This document shows, one piece after another, positions 1-8,943 of a DNA stretch of 64,000 nt (the first letter of the stretch is position 1; each line of letters starts with the position of its first letter). The stretch is taken from assembly GCF_014692505.1 (NCBI RefSeq), contig NZ_JACNYK010000001.1:372001-436000 (forward strand). The letters are read 5' to 3'. This DNA is from Sphingobacterium arenae (lineage in GTDB: Bacteria; Bacteroidota; Bacteroidia; Sphingobacteriales; Sphingobacteriaceae). The translations under genes and the position numbers were made by a program. The notes below the pieces were generated by a model that ran no database searches, was not told where the DNA came from, and was given only the letters and a program-made list of their open reading frames with translations.

Positions 1-1024
1 GGAGGTGTTTCAAGGAATATTGCTGACCGTCGGCGCATTGATCGTTATCGGAACGTTAGTTTACAATATTCCCGGAGGAACCCATACGATTATGGATATC
101 GGTTTACGGGACGATAAATTTAGTTTGGGCTCGTTTTCGCTGACTGATTTTTCGACTTCTACTTTTTGGGTAATCCTGCTGTATGGTTTTTTTATGAACC
201 TGACAAATTTCGGGATGGACCAGAACTATGTGCAACGTTATCATACGGCGCCGAACGCCAAAGAGGCTGCTAAGTCGGTATGGTTATGCACTTGGTTGTA
301 TATCCCCATTTCATTGCTATTCTTCGTTATAGGTGTCTGTTTATATGCCTATTACGATGTTAATCCAGATTTGTTATCAACGATAAAAGAGCAGACGGCT
401 ATGGAACGGATCGGTTCGGGCGACGCCAACCTCGCTGCGATCATGGGAAGCTTGACACCGGCAGATTATGGCGATAAAGTATTACCACATTACATGGTCA
501 ACCACATCCCGACAGGAATCTTAGGTTTGATTGTCTCTGCTATATTAGCGGCGGCTATGAGTACCATCAGCTCAGGAATGAATGCTTCGGCTACTGTTTT
601 TACCGAAGATATCTATAAGCGTTATATCAACCCGAATGTTTCCGACAAAGGTAATTTACGCGTTCTTTTAATCGGGACGGGTGTATTTGGTGCTATTGGC
701 ATGTTTGCCGGTATCGCTATGATCGGTGTACAGAGCATTTTGGATGTATGGTGGACGTTGTCAGGCATTTTTGCAGGTGGAATGCTTGGATTGTTTTTGC
801 TGGGAATTACGAATAAAAAAGTCGGTAACAGTGATGCTATGCTCGCGACAATTTTTGGAATCGTGGTCATTTTATGGATGACATTTTCGTATCTGCTTCC
901 CGAAGAATATGGCTTCCTGCGGAACATGCTCCATGCAAATATGATTATAGTGGTCGGTACCATCGCGATTTTGTTGGTGGGGAATATCAGTCAGCGATTA
1001 AGGAGAGCGACGAGTAATAAGTGA
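1..1024 (+). CDS. Sodium:solute symporter (SSS family), 5' end cut off by window
   Basis: This is the C-terminal part, about 340 residues, of a Na+-coupled solute symporter of the inner membrane. The open frame runs in from base 2, so the GTG at base 5 is internal and not a start. About eight hydrophobic segments are visible. The stretch AAAMSTISSGMN near residue 188 matches the TM8 sodium-site region of the SSS family, where paired Ser/Thr bind Na+. The gene ends 21 bases before a DHDPS/NAL-family aldolase on the same strand. Transporter plus aldolase suggests uptake and cleavage of a 2-keto acid sugar released by PUL1, in parallel with the sialic-acid route further on. The family is certain from sequence pattern; the substrate is inferred only from context. 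Confidence 0.88.
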   Translation, partial: EVFQGILLTVGALIVIGTLVYNIPGGTHTIMDIGLRDDKFSLGSFSLTDFSTSTFWVILLYGFFMNLTNFGMDQNYVQRYHTAPNAKEAAKSVWLCTWLYIPISLLFFVIGVCLYAYYDVNPDLLSTIKEQTAMERIGSGDANLAAIMGSLTPADYGDKVLPHYMVNHIPTGILGLIVSAILAAAMSTISSGMNASATVFTEDIYKRYINPNVSDKGNLRVLLIGTGVFGAIGMFAGIAMIGVQSILDVWWTLSGIFAGGMLGLFLLGITNKKVGNSDAMLATIFGIVVILWMTFSYLLPEEYGFLRNMLHANMIIVVGTIAILLVGNISQRLRRATSNK

Positions 1025-1045
1025 TAAGCATATTAATAAATTAAA

Positions 1046-1978
1046 ATGAATAACAGCAAAAAATTTGTGCCGGTGATGTTGATGCCGTTTAAAGAAGATT
1101 TATCTATTGATTATGATGCATTGGGTCAGCTGGTTGACTTTTATTTGGAAGGTGGAGCAGGAGGACTTTTTGCAAACTGCCTATCCAGTGAAATGTATCA
1201 ACTATCGGTGGAGGAAATGGTAGAATCAGTCTGTTATATTGTACAACGTGTTAACGGGCGGGTACCTATTGTAGCAACAGGTTCTTTTGGCGAAACGATA
1301 GTGGAACAGGCGGAAAACGTAAAGAGAATATATGAAACAGGCGTTTCTGCGATTATTTTAATATCCGGTCTATTGGCGAAAGAGGAGGACTCGGACGAGG
1401 TGTTCCGTAAAAATGTTCATCAATTATTGGACTTAACTGGAGACATTCCGGTCGGATTTTACGAGTGCCCCGTGCCGTACAAGCGTATTATATCTCCTGA
1501 ATTGCTAGGGGAATTGGTCAGCACAGGACGTGTAAAATACCATAAAGATACCTGCTTGGATATTGTAAATGTGCGCCGGAAGATAGCTGCGACCAAATCG
1601 GAACCTGCTTTTGGACTGTATGATGCTTATATGGTGCATGCCGTGGAATCGCTAAAAGCTGGATCCGCAGGTCTATCCTGTATTCAAGGAAACTATTTTC
1701 CAGAGTTGGTGGTATGGCTGTGCGACAATTACGCGAACACGGAAAAACAAGCCGAAGTAACCAAAGTACAGGAATTTTTCGCAACGAATATGGATGTCAT
1801 GCATGACACCTATCCGGCTAGCGCAAAATACATCCTGGGACAACGGGGGCTGGATATAAGGTTGTTTTGTAGAAATGGGAGTGTGCTGCCTGATGAGGAA
1901 ACAAAGAAACAGTTGGAGTTATTGTTGCAGGAGTTTGCGTACTTATCCGGTGAAATAGACTTGAAGCAAGCTAAATAG
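1046..1978 (+). CDS. DHDPS/N-acetylneuraminate lyase superfamily aldolase, divergent
   Basis: A 310-residue cytosolic TIM-barrel class I aldolase, normal length for the family. Members cleave or form 2-keto acids such as N-acetylneuraminate or 2-keto-3-deoxy sugar acids through a Schiff base. Tyr139 in GFYECP matches the conserved tyrosine. Lys167 in YHKDT, or less likely Lys164, is the Schiff-base candidate. The usual GSTGE carboxylate-binding loop is replaced by NCLSSEMYQLS (about residues 44-54), so the substrate carboxylate is probably held differently. The authentic NanA in this same window keeps GSTGEG, so the two aldolases are not simple duplicates. The gene follows a sodium symporter and precedes the PUL1 sigma factor by 61 bases. 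Superfamily membership is clear; the substrate is unknown. Confidence 0.82.
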   Translation: MNNSKKFVPVMLMPFKEDLSIDYDALGQLVDFYLEGGAGGLFANCLSSEMYQLSVEEMVESVCYIVQRVNGRVPIVATGSFGETIVEQAENVKRIYETGVSAIILISGLLAKEEDSDEVFRKNVHQLLDLTGDIPVGFYECPVPYKRIISPELLGELVSTGRVKYHKDTCLDIVNVRRKIAATKSEPAFGLYDAYMVHAVESLKAGSAGLSCIQGNYFPELVVWLCDNYANTEKQAEVTKVQEFFATNMDVMHDTYPASAKYILGQRGLDIRLFCRNGSVLPDEETKKQLELLLQEFAYLSGEIDLKQAK

Positions 1979-2039
1979 TAATACAATTTTTATTTTTCTC
2001 TAAAAACAGATACATTTAATTTTATAAACTTGGATTATA

Positions 2040-2603
2040 TTGAATGCGTCAGTTACAGATAAAGAGCTTTTTGATTTGCTGAAAACCGGCGACCAATCAG
2101 CATTAGAACAAATCTACAACAGATATCATGGGATATTATATAGCCATGCATATCGTAGATTGCCGGATAGAGAGGAGGTAAGGGATATCGTGCATGAACT
2201 GTTTATCTATCTTTGGAAGAACAGGGAAACGCTAACCATTACCTCCAGCTTGTCGGCTTATTTGTATACCGCCGTCCGAAGCCGGGTACTCAACGTTTTC
2301 CGAAACAAGAAAGTCCAAGATGTATACATGCAATCTTTACAAGATTTTATGGTCTCGGGACAGGATCTTGTGGAAGAAAGGATACGGGAAAAGGAATTGA
2401 TTCAGCTGATAGAGAAAGAAGTGGCTTCATTACCACCACAAATGCGCCTAATTTTTGAAATGAGTAGGTTTCAAGAAAAATCCCATAAGGAAATAGCGCA
2501 GGAACTAAACATAAGTCCACAAACTGTCCGCACCCAAGTTCGAAATGCACTGCGAATACTTAGAGTGAAATTAGGGACCAATATTTTTATGCTGTTTTTT
2601 TAA
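2040..2603 (+). CDS. ECF RNA polymerase sigma factor (PUL1)
   Basis: A 187-residue ECF sigma factor. Sigma region 2 lies at about residues 12-80 (IYNRYHGILYSHAYRRL, then the VRDIVHELFIYLWKNR helix). Region 4 lies at about 125-178 and ends in a helix-turn-helix (EIAQELNISPQTVRTQ). It sits directly upstream of a FecR anti-sigma factor and an STN-domain SusC, the classic trans-envelope trio in which substrate binding outside releases the sigma factor to transcribe the uptake genes. The start used is TTG at 2040; no in-frame ATG precedes the conserved region and no Shine-Dalgarno is visible. Family assignment is firm; the target promoter is presumably upstream of the local susC. Confidence 0.93.
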   Translation: MNASVTDKELFDLLKTGDQSALEQIYNRYHGILYSHAYRRLPDREEVRDIVHELFIYLWKNRETLTITSSLSAYLYTAVRSRVLNVFRNKKVQDVYMQSLQDFMVSGQDLVEERIREKELIQLIEKEVASLPPQMRLIFEMSRFQEKSHKEIAQELNISPQTVRTQVRNALRILRVKLGTNIFMLFF

Positions 2604-2678
2604 AATATTATACCCCCTCCCCTCTACTTCCGTGTCTTAACTATAAACAGCAATAGTTTTAACCAGACATAAACTTTA

Positions 2679-3863
2679 ATGAAAAGAGCGGAAGAACTAC
2701 TGGAGAAATATAATTTGGGTACTGCCACACCAGAAGAAAAAGCGATTGTGGAGAGTTGGTATCTTAAATACAAAACATCTCCATCTGATCTGAAACCAAC
2801 GGATTTGCTTGAAGAGCACAGACTGGGTTTGGAAAAACTTCGACGTTCTTTACGAGAGAACAAAACCAAAAGGCTGTGGTTGCCCATTTCTATAGCTGCT
2901 TGTTTCCTGTTGTTTATGGGGCTAGGTTGGTTTGTTCTAAACTCCGAAGAAAAAGCTACGAGAAAAGAGATCTTGGTGTCGAACCTATTGCCAGAAACCA
3001 ATTCGGCTATTTTGACCTTGGCCGATGGTAAGAAAATTGTCCTATCAGAGGACAATATCGGAGAGATAGTCGATAATGGTAACGTTAGCATAAGCCAAAC
3101 GGCCGATGGACAGCTTATTTATACGGTTATCGATGACGGGAAGGGAAAAGTATCAGCAAACGATACCTATAACACCATTGAAACGCCTAGAGGAAATCAA
3201 TATAAGGTTGTACTGCCCGATGGTAGCCTCGTTTTCTTAAGTTCCGCTTCGAAACTCCGTTATCCTGTACGCTTTTCGGAAAAAGACAGGAGAGTTGAAC
3301 TTATCGGACAAGCTCATTTTGAAATTGTTCCTGCTTATTCATCATCAAAAGGAACACACTTGTCTAAACGACATAAATTGCCTTTTATCGTGAAATCAGG
3401 AAATCAGGAAGTGGAAGTACTCGGCACACAGTTTAGTGTAAATGCTTACCAAGATAATGAGTTCATTGAAACAGCGCTGATAGAAGGTGAAGTAAAGGTG
3501 AGGATAGTCGGAACGGGTGCAGAAATGCTGTTAAAACCCGGACAAAAGGCAATAAACGGTGTGCATACAGCGAAATTGAAGATAGAAGAGTTTGACGTGA
3601 CCGATTTGCAGGCTTGGAAAGAAGGCTACTTTATTTTCAATAATGAAAACATAAAAGACATTATGAAGAAACTTGCCAGATGGTACGGTTTTGAGGTGGA
3701 ATACGTGGGCGATATGCGTGATGTGGCATTTCAGGGAAACTACCTGCGTACGCGGGATGTAAAGCACTTATTAAAAACAATGGAAATGGCGAATAGCCTG
3801 CAATTTAAGATTATCGATAAAAACGGGGAAAGGAGGATCATCGTTCAGAGAAAGAACCAGTAG
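2679..3863 (+). CDS. FecR-family anti-sigma factor (PUL1)
   Basis: A 394-residue single-pass inner-membrane protein. An N-terminal cytoplasmic sigma-binding segment (about 1-65) is followed by one hydrophobic helix at about 66-87, a periplasmic FecR domain beginning near the YNTIETPRGNQYKVVLPDG region, and a C-terminal DUF4974-type domain (about 315-390). It would hold the adjacent sigma factor inactive until its periplasmic part contacts the STN domain of the SusC encoded next. It starts 75 bases after the sigma gene and is followed by a 126-base gap with a conserved hairpin before susC. Confidence 0.93.
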   Translation: MKRAEELLEKYNLGTATPEEKAIVESWYLKYKTSPSDLKPTDLLEEHRLGLEKLRRSLRENKTKRLWLPISIAACFLLFMGLGWFVLNSEEKATRKEILVSNLLPETNSAILTLADGKKIVLSEDNIGEIVDNGNVSISQTADGQLIYTVIDDGKGKVSANDTYNTIETPRGNQYKVVLPDGSLVFLSSASKLRYPVRFSEKDRRVELIGQAHFEIVPAYSSSKGTHLSKRHKLPFIVKSGNQEVEVLGTQFSVNAYQDNEFIETALIEGEVKVRIVGTGAEMLLKPGQKAINGVHTAKLKIEEFDVTDLQAWKEGYFIFNNENIKDIMKKLARWYGFEVEYVGDMRDVAFQGNYLRTRDVKHLLKTMEMANSLQFKIIDKNGERRIIVQRKNQ

Positions 3864-3891
3864 TAAATCTAAAAATAAACCTTTAGATGAA

Positions 3892-3922
3892 GAAACAGAA
3901 GTGTTGCGAGCACTCCTGTTTC
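3892..3922 (+). promoter_or_regulatory. fecR-susC intergenic hairpin, PUL1 copy
   Basis: Arms GAAACAG (3892-3898) and CTGTTTC (3916-3922) pair perfectly. Then comes an A-C mismatch (3899/3915), an inner stem AGTG/CACT and a seven-base loop TTGCGAG. A second small stem AAGC/GCTT follows at 3928-3939. No T-run follows, so it is not a standard intrinsic terminator. The same architecture, with the same mismatch and the same TTGCGA loop start but different stem bases, sits between fecR and susC of PUL3 at 53066-53094. That suggests a conserved mRNA element controlling susC expression relative to fecR. Confidence 0.7.
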
Positions 3923-3989
3923 CATACAAGCAAATGCTTAGAAAGGATTAATTAACAAGAATCAATAAAGTCAAAAAATCCGAATTCAA

Positions 3990-6900
3990 ATGTATAAAAA
4001 AACAACCGTATGGCAATGCGGTCTGCCGCATTGTGTTCTAAAAAAACTAATCATTATGAAGCTCAGCTTTATTCTTTTGATAGTGACCTTCTTTCAGGCA
4101 AATGCCACGACATTTGCACAGGAAGTAAGTCTGAAAGTAGCGAAAGCCCCTCTTAACACGGTGTTTTACGAGCTTTCCAAGCAGACGGGCTATAATTTTG
4201 TGGCTGATGCCAACTTGTCAAAAAAGATTCGTGTCGTATCATTGGACCTGCATGATGCAGGACTTAAAGATGCCATTGAAAAGTGTTTTACCGGAATCGC
4301 CGTTGAAGTCGTGTTTAATGAAGCGTATAAAACAGTATTCATTAGGGAGATACCGGAAACGAAACCAGAAAATAGACAGGAGAACCAAAAAGAAATACAA
4401 CAAACCGTTGTTGGGACGGTACGCTCGCCCGACAATCAACCGATGCAGGGCGTCAGCATTGCGACGCGAAACAAATTGACCAGTACCTCTACGGATGCGC
4501 AAGGGAATTATAACATATCTGTCAGCCCAGGGGATACGCTTTCTTATTCTTATGTTGGCTATGTGACACAATCGCATCCAGTCCGAAATCGGGAGCATGT
4601 AGATGTCGTGTTGCAACCTATGGAGGAAGCTATTGATGATGTGGTGGTTGTGGGGTACGGTACCCAATCTAAACGGAAGGTGACCGGGGCGGTTAGTAGC
4701 TTAGATATGTCTGTTATGGAAGAGAGTCCTGCCGTCAATACCGGACAGGCATTGCGTGGTCGGGTAGCCGGGGTTCAAGTTTTAGATAACGGAAGACCAG
4801 GAGAAGATCCGAGTATTTTGATACGTGGCCCCCGATCGCTTAGCGCTACCAATTCTCCGCTTATCGTACTTGACGGTATAATTTTCGGTGGAACATTGGG
4901 CGACATCAACCCGAATGATATCCTTTCACTAGATATATTAAAAGATGCGAGTGCGACTGCGATTTACGGGTCGAAAGCTGCAAATGGGGTTATTTTAATC
5001 ACATCTAAAAAAGCAACAGAAGAAGGGGTGGTTATTTCAGCTAATATGCATGTATCCAAATATGCCTATGGAAAGAAAATACCGTTATTTTCGCCTGATC
5101 GTTATATTCAAAGTAAGCTCGATTTCAGGCAGCAATCGGGGCTAGATGCAGACCCGGAACAGATCCTGTCCTATCTCAACAAGACGGAAGCTGACAACTA
5201 CGCGCAGGGATTGGTTTCTGATCCATATGATATGGCTTCTCAAGATGCAGGGCTACTCAATTACGATGTAAGCATTGCGGGAAGGACTTCTTCAACCAAT
5301 TATTTTCTTTCTAATTCCTTTTCACGGGAAAGAGGCTTGTTGATGAATGATAATTTCAAAAGATATACCTTTCGTGCAAATGTAGAGACGCAGATCAACA
5401 CCCATCTTAAATTAGGTCTCACATCTACTTTCGGCCAGCGAGACCAGTCGGGCGTACCGGCAGAGATAAGCCGCATCTATACAGGAAGCCCTTATGGGAC
5501 ATGGTATCATCCAGATAGTTCTCCCACCAAATATATTGTTGAGGAAGATCAGGTTTCTTATAGCCCTATATATAACTCCTTGATGACGGACAACAACAAA
5601 GTCTATAATAATCTGTTGAGTAATTTTTATATAGATTTTAATATTCCGAGAATTGAGGGGCTAAATTTTCGGGTTAACTATTCCCCAAATTTAAGATGGC
5701 ACCACGATTATTTATTTTTTAAGCAAGACCCCCACCTGCCCAATAACACGACGAGTGCAAGTAAATTGAATAGAAACGGATTCGACTGGGTTTGGGAAAA
5801 CATCGTGACGTATAAAAAGGATTTTGATCAACACCATATGGATGTGACGCTGTTGTTCGGAAAAAACTATCAACAACAAGAGGAAACTATAGCATACGCT
5901 AATCAATTGAGCTCGGATGCACTCGGCTATCACGATCTCAGCTTGGGAAGTGTATTAACCAATGAATCTTCAGCTTACGAGATTAAAGGAATATCCTCAA
6001 TGGCCCGCATCAATTATGATTACGCAGGGAAGTATATGGTTACTTTTACTACCAGACGAGACGGAAGTAGCGTATTTGCTACGAATAACAAGTATGCCAT
6101 ATTTCCTTCTGTAGCCCTAGCTTGGAATATGGGTAGTGAATCCTTTATGCAAAACCAGAACGTAATCAACAGCCTCAAATGGCGTATTTCTTATGGTGCT
6201 GTAGGAAATCAGGGTATTGATCCCTATCAATCACTTAGTTTATCCCGTGTGACGCAATATGTATATGGAAATGGTGGAAGCATGGCGAATGGTGCTTACC
6301 CAAGCAATATGGGAAACGATGATCTGCGGTGGGAAACGACATATACGGGAAATATCGGCGTTGATTTTGGACTGTTTTCGGATCGGATAGGTGGGACGAT
6401 TGAGCTGTATCATGCGAAAACAAGAGACCTTCTTGTCGAACGCTCCATACCTGCGATGAATGGATATTTGAACGTATTGACCAATATTGGAGAAGTACAA
6501 AACAAAGGAGTAGAGGTTTCTCTGCGTACACAGAACATCAGCAGAGCACATTTTTCTTGGAGTACAGGTTTTAATTTTTCTTTCAATGCGAATAAGATAA
6601 CAAAGCTATATGGACAGGATTTGAACAACGATGGTATCGAGGATGATGATCTGAGCAATAATTGGTTTATCGGGCATCCCATAACGACGTATTACGATTA
6701 TGTTTTTGATGGAATCTATCAAGTTGGGGATGATATGCCATCAGGATATCAACCGGGATATGTACGCTTGAAAGATCTCAATGAGGATGGAAGGATTGAT
6801 GCAAATGACCGGACGATTATAGGATACGGTGGGCAGCCCCGGTTTAAGTTTGGTCTTAGTAACGACTTCCATATTGGTCAATTCACGCTGTCTACATTTA

Positions 6901-7301
6901 TCAATATGATGACCGGGTGGAAGAGTGACTTTCCGCTTTTGAATACGGCAGTGAGTCCGAATGCACCAGGAAGGGGTTTGAACCAACTCGATGCTGGTTA
7001 TTGGACCGAGGAAAATGGCTCGTTAACGCGGCCTTCCTTATTGTATACCAATCCACAGGGACATGGATGGTATGTTAGCCGGAATTTTGTACGTCTTCAG
7101 GATGTATCTTTATCTTATAATTTCTCGCCTGACGTTTTAGAGCGTATGCATTTAAAGGCTTTAAAGGTCTTTTTCAATGCTAAAAACCTAGCGACGTGGA
7201 GTGATTGGCCGGGAACGGATCCCGAAATCGGTGGAAATACCAGCGAAACGCTTTATTCCTTGCCTCGGGTGTACAATATGGGGATAGGGTTTAGTTTTTA
7301 A
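3990..7301 (+). CDS. SusC-family TonB-dependent receptor with STN domain (PUL1)
   Basis: A 1103-residue outer-membrane transporter that imports oligosaccharides with its SusD partner, powered by TonB. In order it shows an extended signal region (the hydrophobic core starts at MKLSFILLIV, residue 23), an STN domain (about 45-105) that talks to FecR, a carboxypeptidase-D-like beta-sandwich (about 138-212), the plug with the SusC signature VVVVGYG near 218 and LKDASATAIYGSKAANGVI near 316, and a 22-strand barrel to the C-terminal phenylalanine. The start ATGTATAAAAAA at 3990 is shared with the PUL3 SusC. The STN domain matches control by the neighbouring sigma/FecR pair. Confidence 0.95.
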   Translation: MYKKTTVWQCGLPHCVLKKLIIMKLSFILLIVTFFQANATTFAQEVSLKVAKAPLNTVFYELSKQTGYNFVADANLSKKIRVVSLDLHDAGLKDAIEKCFTGIAVEVVFNEAYKTVFIREIPETKPENRQENQKEIQQTVVGTVRSPDNQPMQGVSIATRNKLTSTSTDAQGNYNISVSPGDTLSYSYVGYVTQSHPVRNREHVDVVLQPMEEAIDDVVVVGYGTQSKRKVTGAVSSLDMSVMEESPAVNTGQALRGRVAGVQVLDNGRPGEDPSILIRGPRSLSATNSPLIVLDGIIFGGTLGDINPNDILSLDILKDASATAIYGSKAANGVILITSKKATEEGVVISANMHVSKYAYGKKIPLFSPDRYIQSKLDFRQQSGLDADPEQILSYLNKTEADNYAQGLVSDPYDMASQDAGLLNYDVSIAGRTSSTNYFLSNSFSRERGLLMNDNFKRYTFRANVETQINTHLKLGLTSTFGQRDQSGVPAEISRIYTGSPYGTWYHPDSSPTKYIVEEDQVSYSPIYNSLMTDNNKVYNNLLSNFYIDFNIPRIEGLNFRVNYSPNLRWHHDYLFFKQDPHLPNNTTSASKLNRNGFDWVWENIVTYKKDFDQHHMDVTLLFGKNYQQQEETIAYANQLSSDALGYHDLSLGSVLTNESSAYEIKGISSMARINYDYAGKYMVTFTTRRDGSSVFATNNKYAIFPSVALAWNMGSESFMQNQNVINSLKWRISYGAVGNQGIDPYQSLSLSRVTQYVYGNGGSMANGAYPSNMGNDDLRWETTYTGNIGVDFGLFSDRIGGTIELYHAKTRDLLVERSIPAMNGYLNVLTNIGEVQNKGVEVSLRTQNISRAHFSWSTGFNFSFNANKITKLYGQDLNNDGIEDDDLSNNWFIGHPITTYYDYVFDGIYQVGDDMPSGYQPGYVRLKDLNEDGRIDANDRTIIGYGGQPRFKFGLSNDFHIGQFTLSTFINMMTGWKSDFPLLNTAVSPNAPGRGLNQLDAGYWTEENGSLTRPSLLYTNPQGHGWYVSRNFVRLQDVSLSYNFSPDVLERMHLKALKVFFNAKNLATWSDWPGTDPEIGGNTSETLYSLPRVYNMGIGFSF

Positions 7302-7319
7302 CAATCAAAGTTTTGAAAT

Positions 7320-8924
7320 ATGAAACGCGTATTATTTATATTTATCGTACTAACCTTTTTTGGTTGTAAAGATGATCACTTAAAAGAGGATCCACTTTCT
7401 AATTTAAGTGCGGATAAAATATTAACAACGCCAGCAGGTTTTCAAATGTACCTGACAGGACTGTATGATGCAGCAAGGGAAGAGATGTCTATGGGGGATA
7501 ATACTTACTTTGCGTTGAATTTTGCCGCCACCGATATCGGAGCAGATGCTGGGGTAGAATATATCGGACTGAGAAATTATGAGACTAATATAACCCCTAC
7601 CAACAATAATCTACGGATATTATGGACCTGGGCATATACGTCCATGATTCTACGGGCTAATACGATTATTGTATATGCCCAAAATGTGGAGAAACAAAAT
7701 ATTTGGTCATCAGAAAAAGAAAAGAATCAGGTGATCGCCGAAGCCAAATTTTTTAGAGCATATACTTACAATTTATTGGTAAATTCTTTTGGAGACGTGC
7801 CTATTGTGGATACGATCTATAATACGCCGAGAAATGATTATGGAAAAGTGCGTAAGCAAGATGTTTTGGCGTTTTCCAAGACGGATTTGGAATTTGCTAT
7901 TCAGTGGTTGCCTTCGGCTCGAGAATCAACGGATGGACGGATAACGAAGGGGGCAGCACAACATTTGCTTGTCGAAGTTAACTTGGGCTTGGAGAAAAAT
8001 CAGGAAGCCGTAGATGTCGCCAGCGAATTGATATCATCCGGAGATTATCAGATCATGACAGCGCGGTTTGGCTCTAGGGCGAATCAACCGGGAGATGTGT
8101 TTTCAGATTTGTTTTTAGATGGAAATCATAATAGATCGTCTGGTAACTTAGAGTCCATCTACGTTTGGCAATTTGAAAATTTTACACAGGGTGGAGGAAG
8201 CAGCCTGAATGGGAATGTGCAAATCAGAAACTGGGCGCCATTTTTAAGTAAGATAAGAGACCCGAATGGTGTCGCGATGCTAGTTGTCGATAGTTTAGGC
8301 AGAGGAGTCGGTCGTGTACGAGGCACAAATTACTTTCTTTACGACATCTGGACGGATCATACAGATGATATGCGAAACTCTCCTTACAATATGAGAAGAC
8401 AGTTCTATTACAACAATCCCGCTTCAAAATATTTTAATAAACTCGTTGAGCCGAAAACAGTTTATGATGATACGATGCGTAATATTTATCCTTATTCTAG
8501 GAAAATAGAAGGTACACCTTGGGAAAATAATGCTACCTCGGGAAGGACAGCGAAAGATGTCACGGTATATCGTTTGGCCGAGACCTATTTACTAAGGGCG
8601 GAGGCATACTTAAAGTTGGGCAAAATGGAGCTTGCCGCCACCGATATCAATGTTATACGGAGTCGGGCAAATATTCCTTCGATTGGTGCACAGGATATAA
8701 CAATTGATTTTATCTTAGATGAAAGGGCGCGCGAGCTAACCGTAGAGGAACCGCGTCGACGGACGTTAGTTCGAATGGGTAAATTAGTCGAACGGGTACG
8801 ACAATATAATTTACTGGAAGAAACAAAAAACTCCATTCAGGATTACCACATCTATTTTCCGATTCCGCAATCTGTTATTGATGCTAACTACGGAAATGAA
8901 ATTCCACAAAACACAGGTTATTAA
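7320..8924 (+). CDS. RagB/SusD-family outer-membrane glycan-binding lipoprotein (PUL1)
   Basis: A 534-residue surface lipoprotein. The signal peptide ends at the lipobox FFGC (Cys16). The N-terminal region with SADKILTTPAGFQMYLTGLYDAAR and the C-terminal part with RLAETYLLRAEAYLKLGK and DERARELTVEE are typical SusD features (TPR-like helices). It forms the lid over the SusC pore and binds the glycan. It starts 18 bases after susC, so the two are co-transcribed. Confidence 0.94.
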   Translation: MKRVLFIFIVLTFFGCKDDHLKEDPLSNLSADKILTTPAGFQMYLTGLYDAAREEMSMGDNTYFALNFAATDIGADAGVEYIGLRNYETNITPTNNNLRILWTWAYTSMILRANTIIVYAQNVEKQNIWSSEKEKNQVIAEAKFFRAYTYNLLVNSFGDVPIVDTIYNTPRNDYGKVRKQDVLAFSKTDLEFAIQWLPSARESTDGRITKGAAQHLLVEVNLGLEKNQEAVDVASELISSGDYQIMTARFGSRANQPGDVFSDLFLDGNHNRSSGNLESIYVWQFENFTQGGGSSLNGNVQIRNWAPFLSKIRDPNGVAMLVVDSLGRGVGRVRGTNYFLYDIWTDHTDDMRNSPYNMRRQFYYNNPASKYFNKLVEPKTVYDDTMRNIYPYSRKIEGTPWENNATSGRTAKDVTVYRLAETYLLRAEAYLKLGKMELAATDINVIRSRANIPSIGAQDITIDFILDERARELTVEEPRRRTLVRMGKLVERVRQYNLLEETKNSIQDYHIYFPIPQSVIDANYGNEIPQNTGY

Positions 8925-8943
8925 ACAATAAATAAAAGATATC

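Noticed and set aside
1046..1978. Calling this aldolase NanA or DapA
   Set aside because: The GSTGE loop is not conserved and the context is not lysine biosynthesis, so only superfamily level is given.
3864..3989. Intrinsic terminator between fecR and susC
   Set aside because: The hairpin is not followed by a T-run and the same structure occurs at the other locus, so a regulatory reading is preferred.
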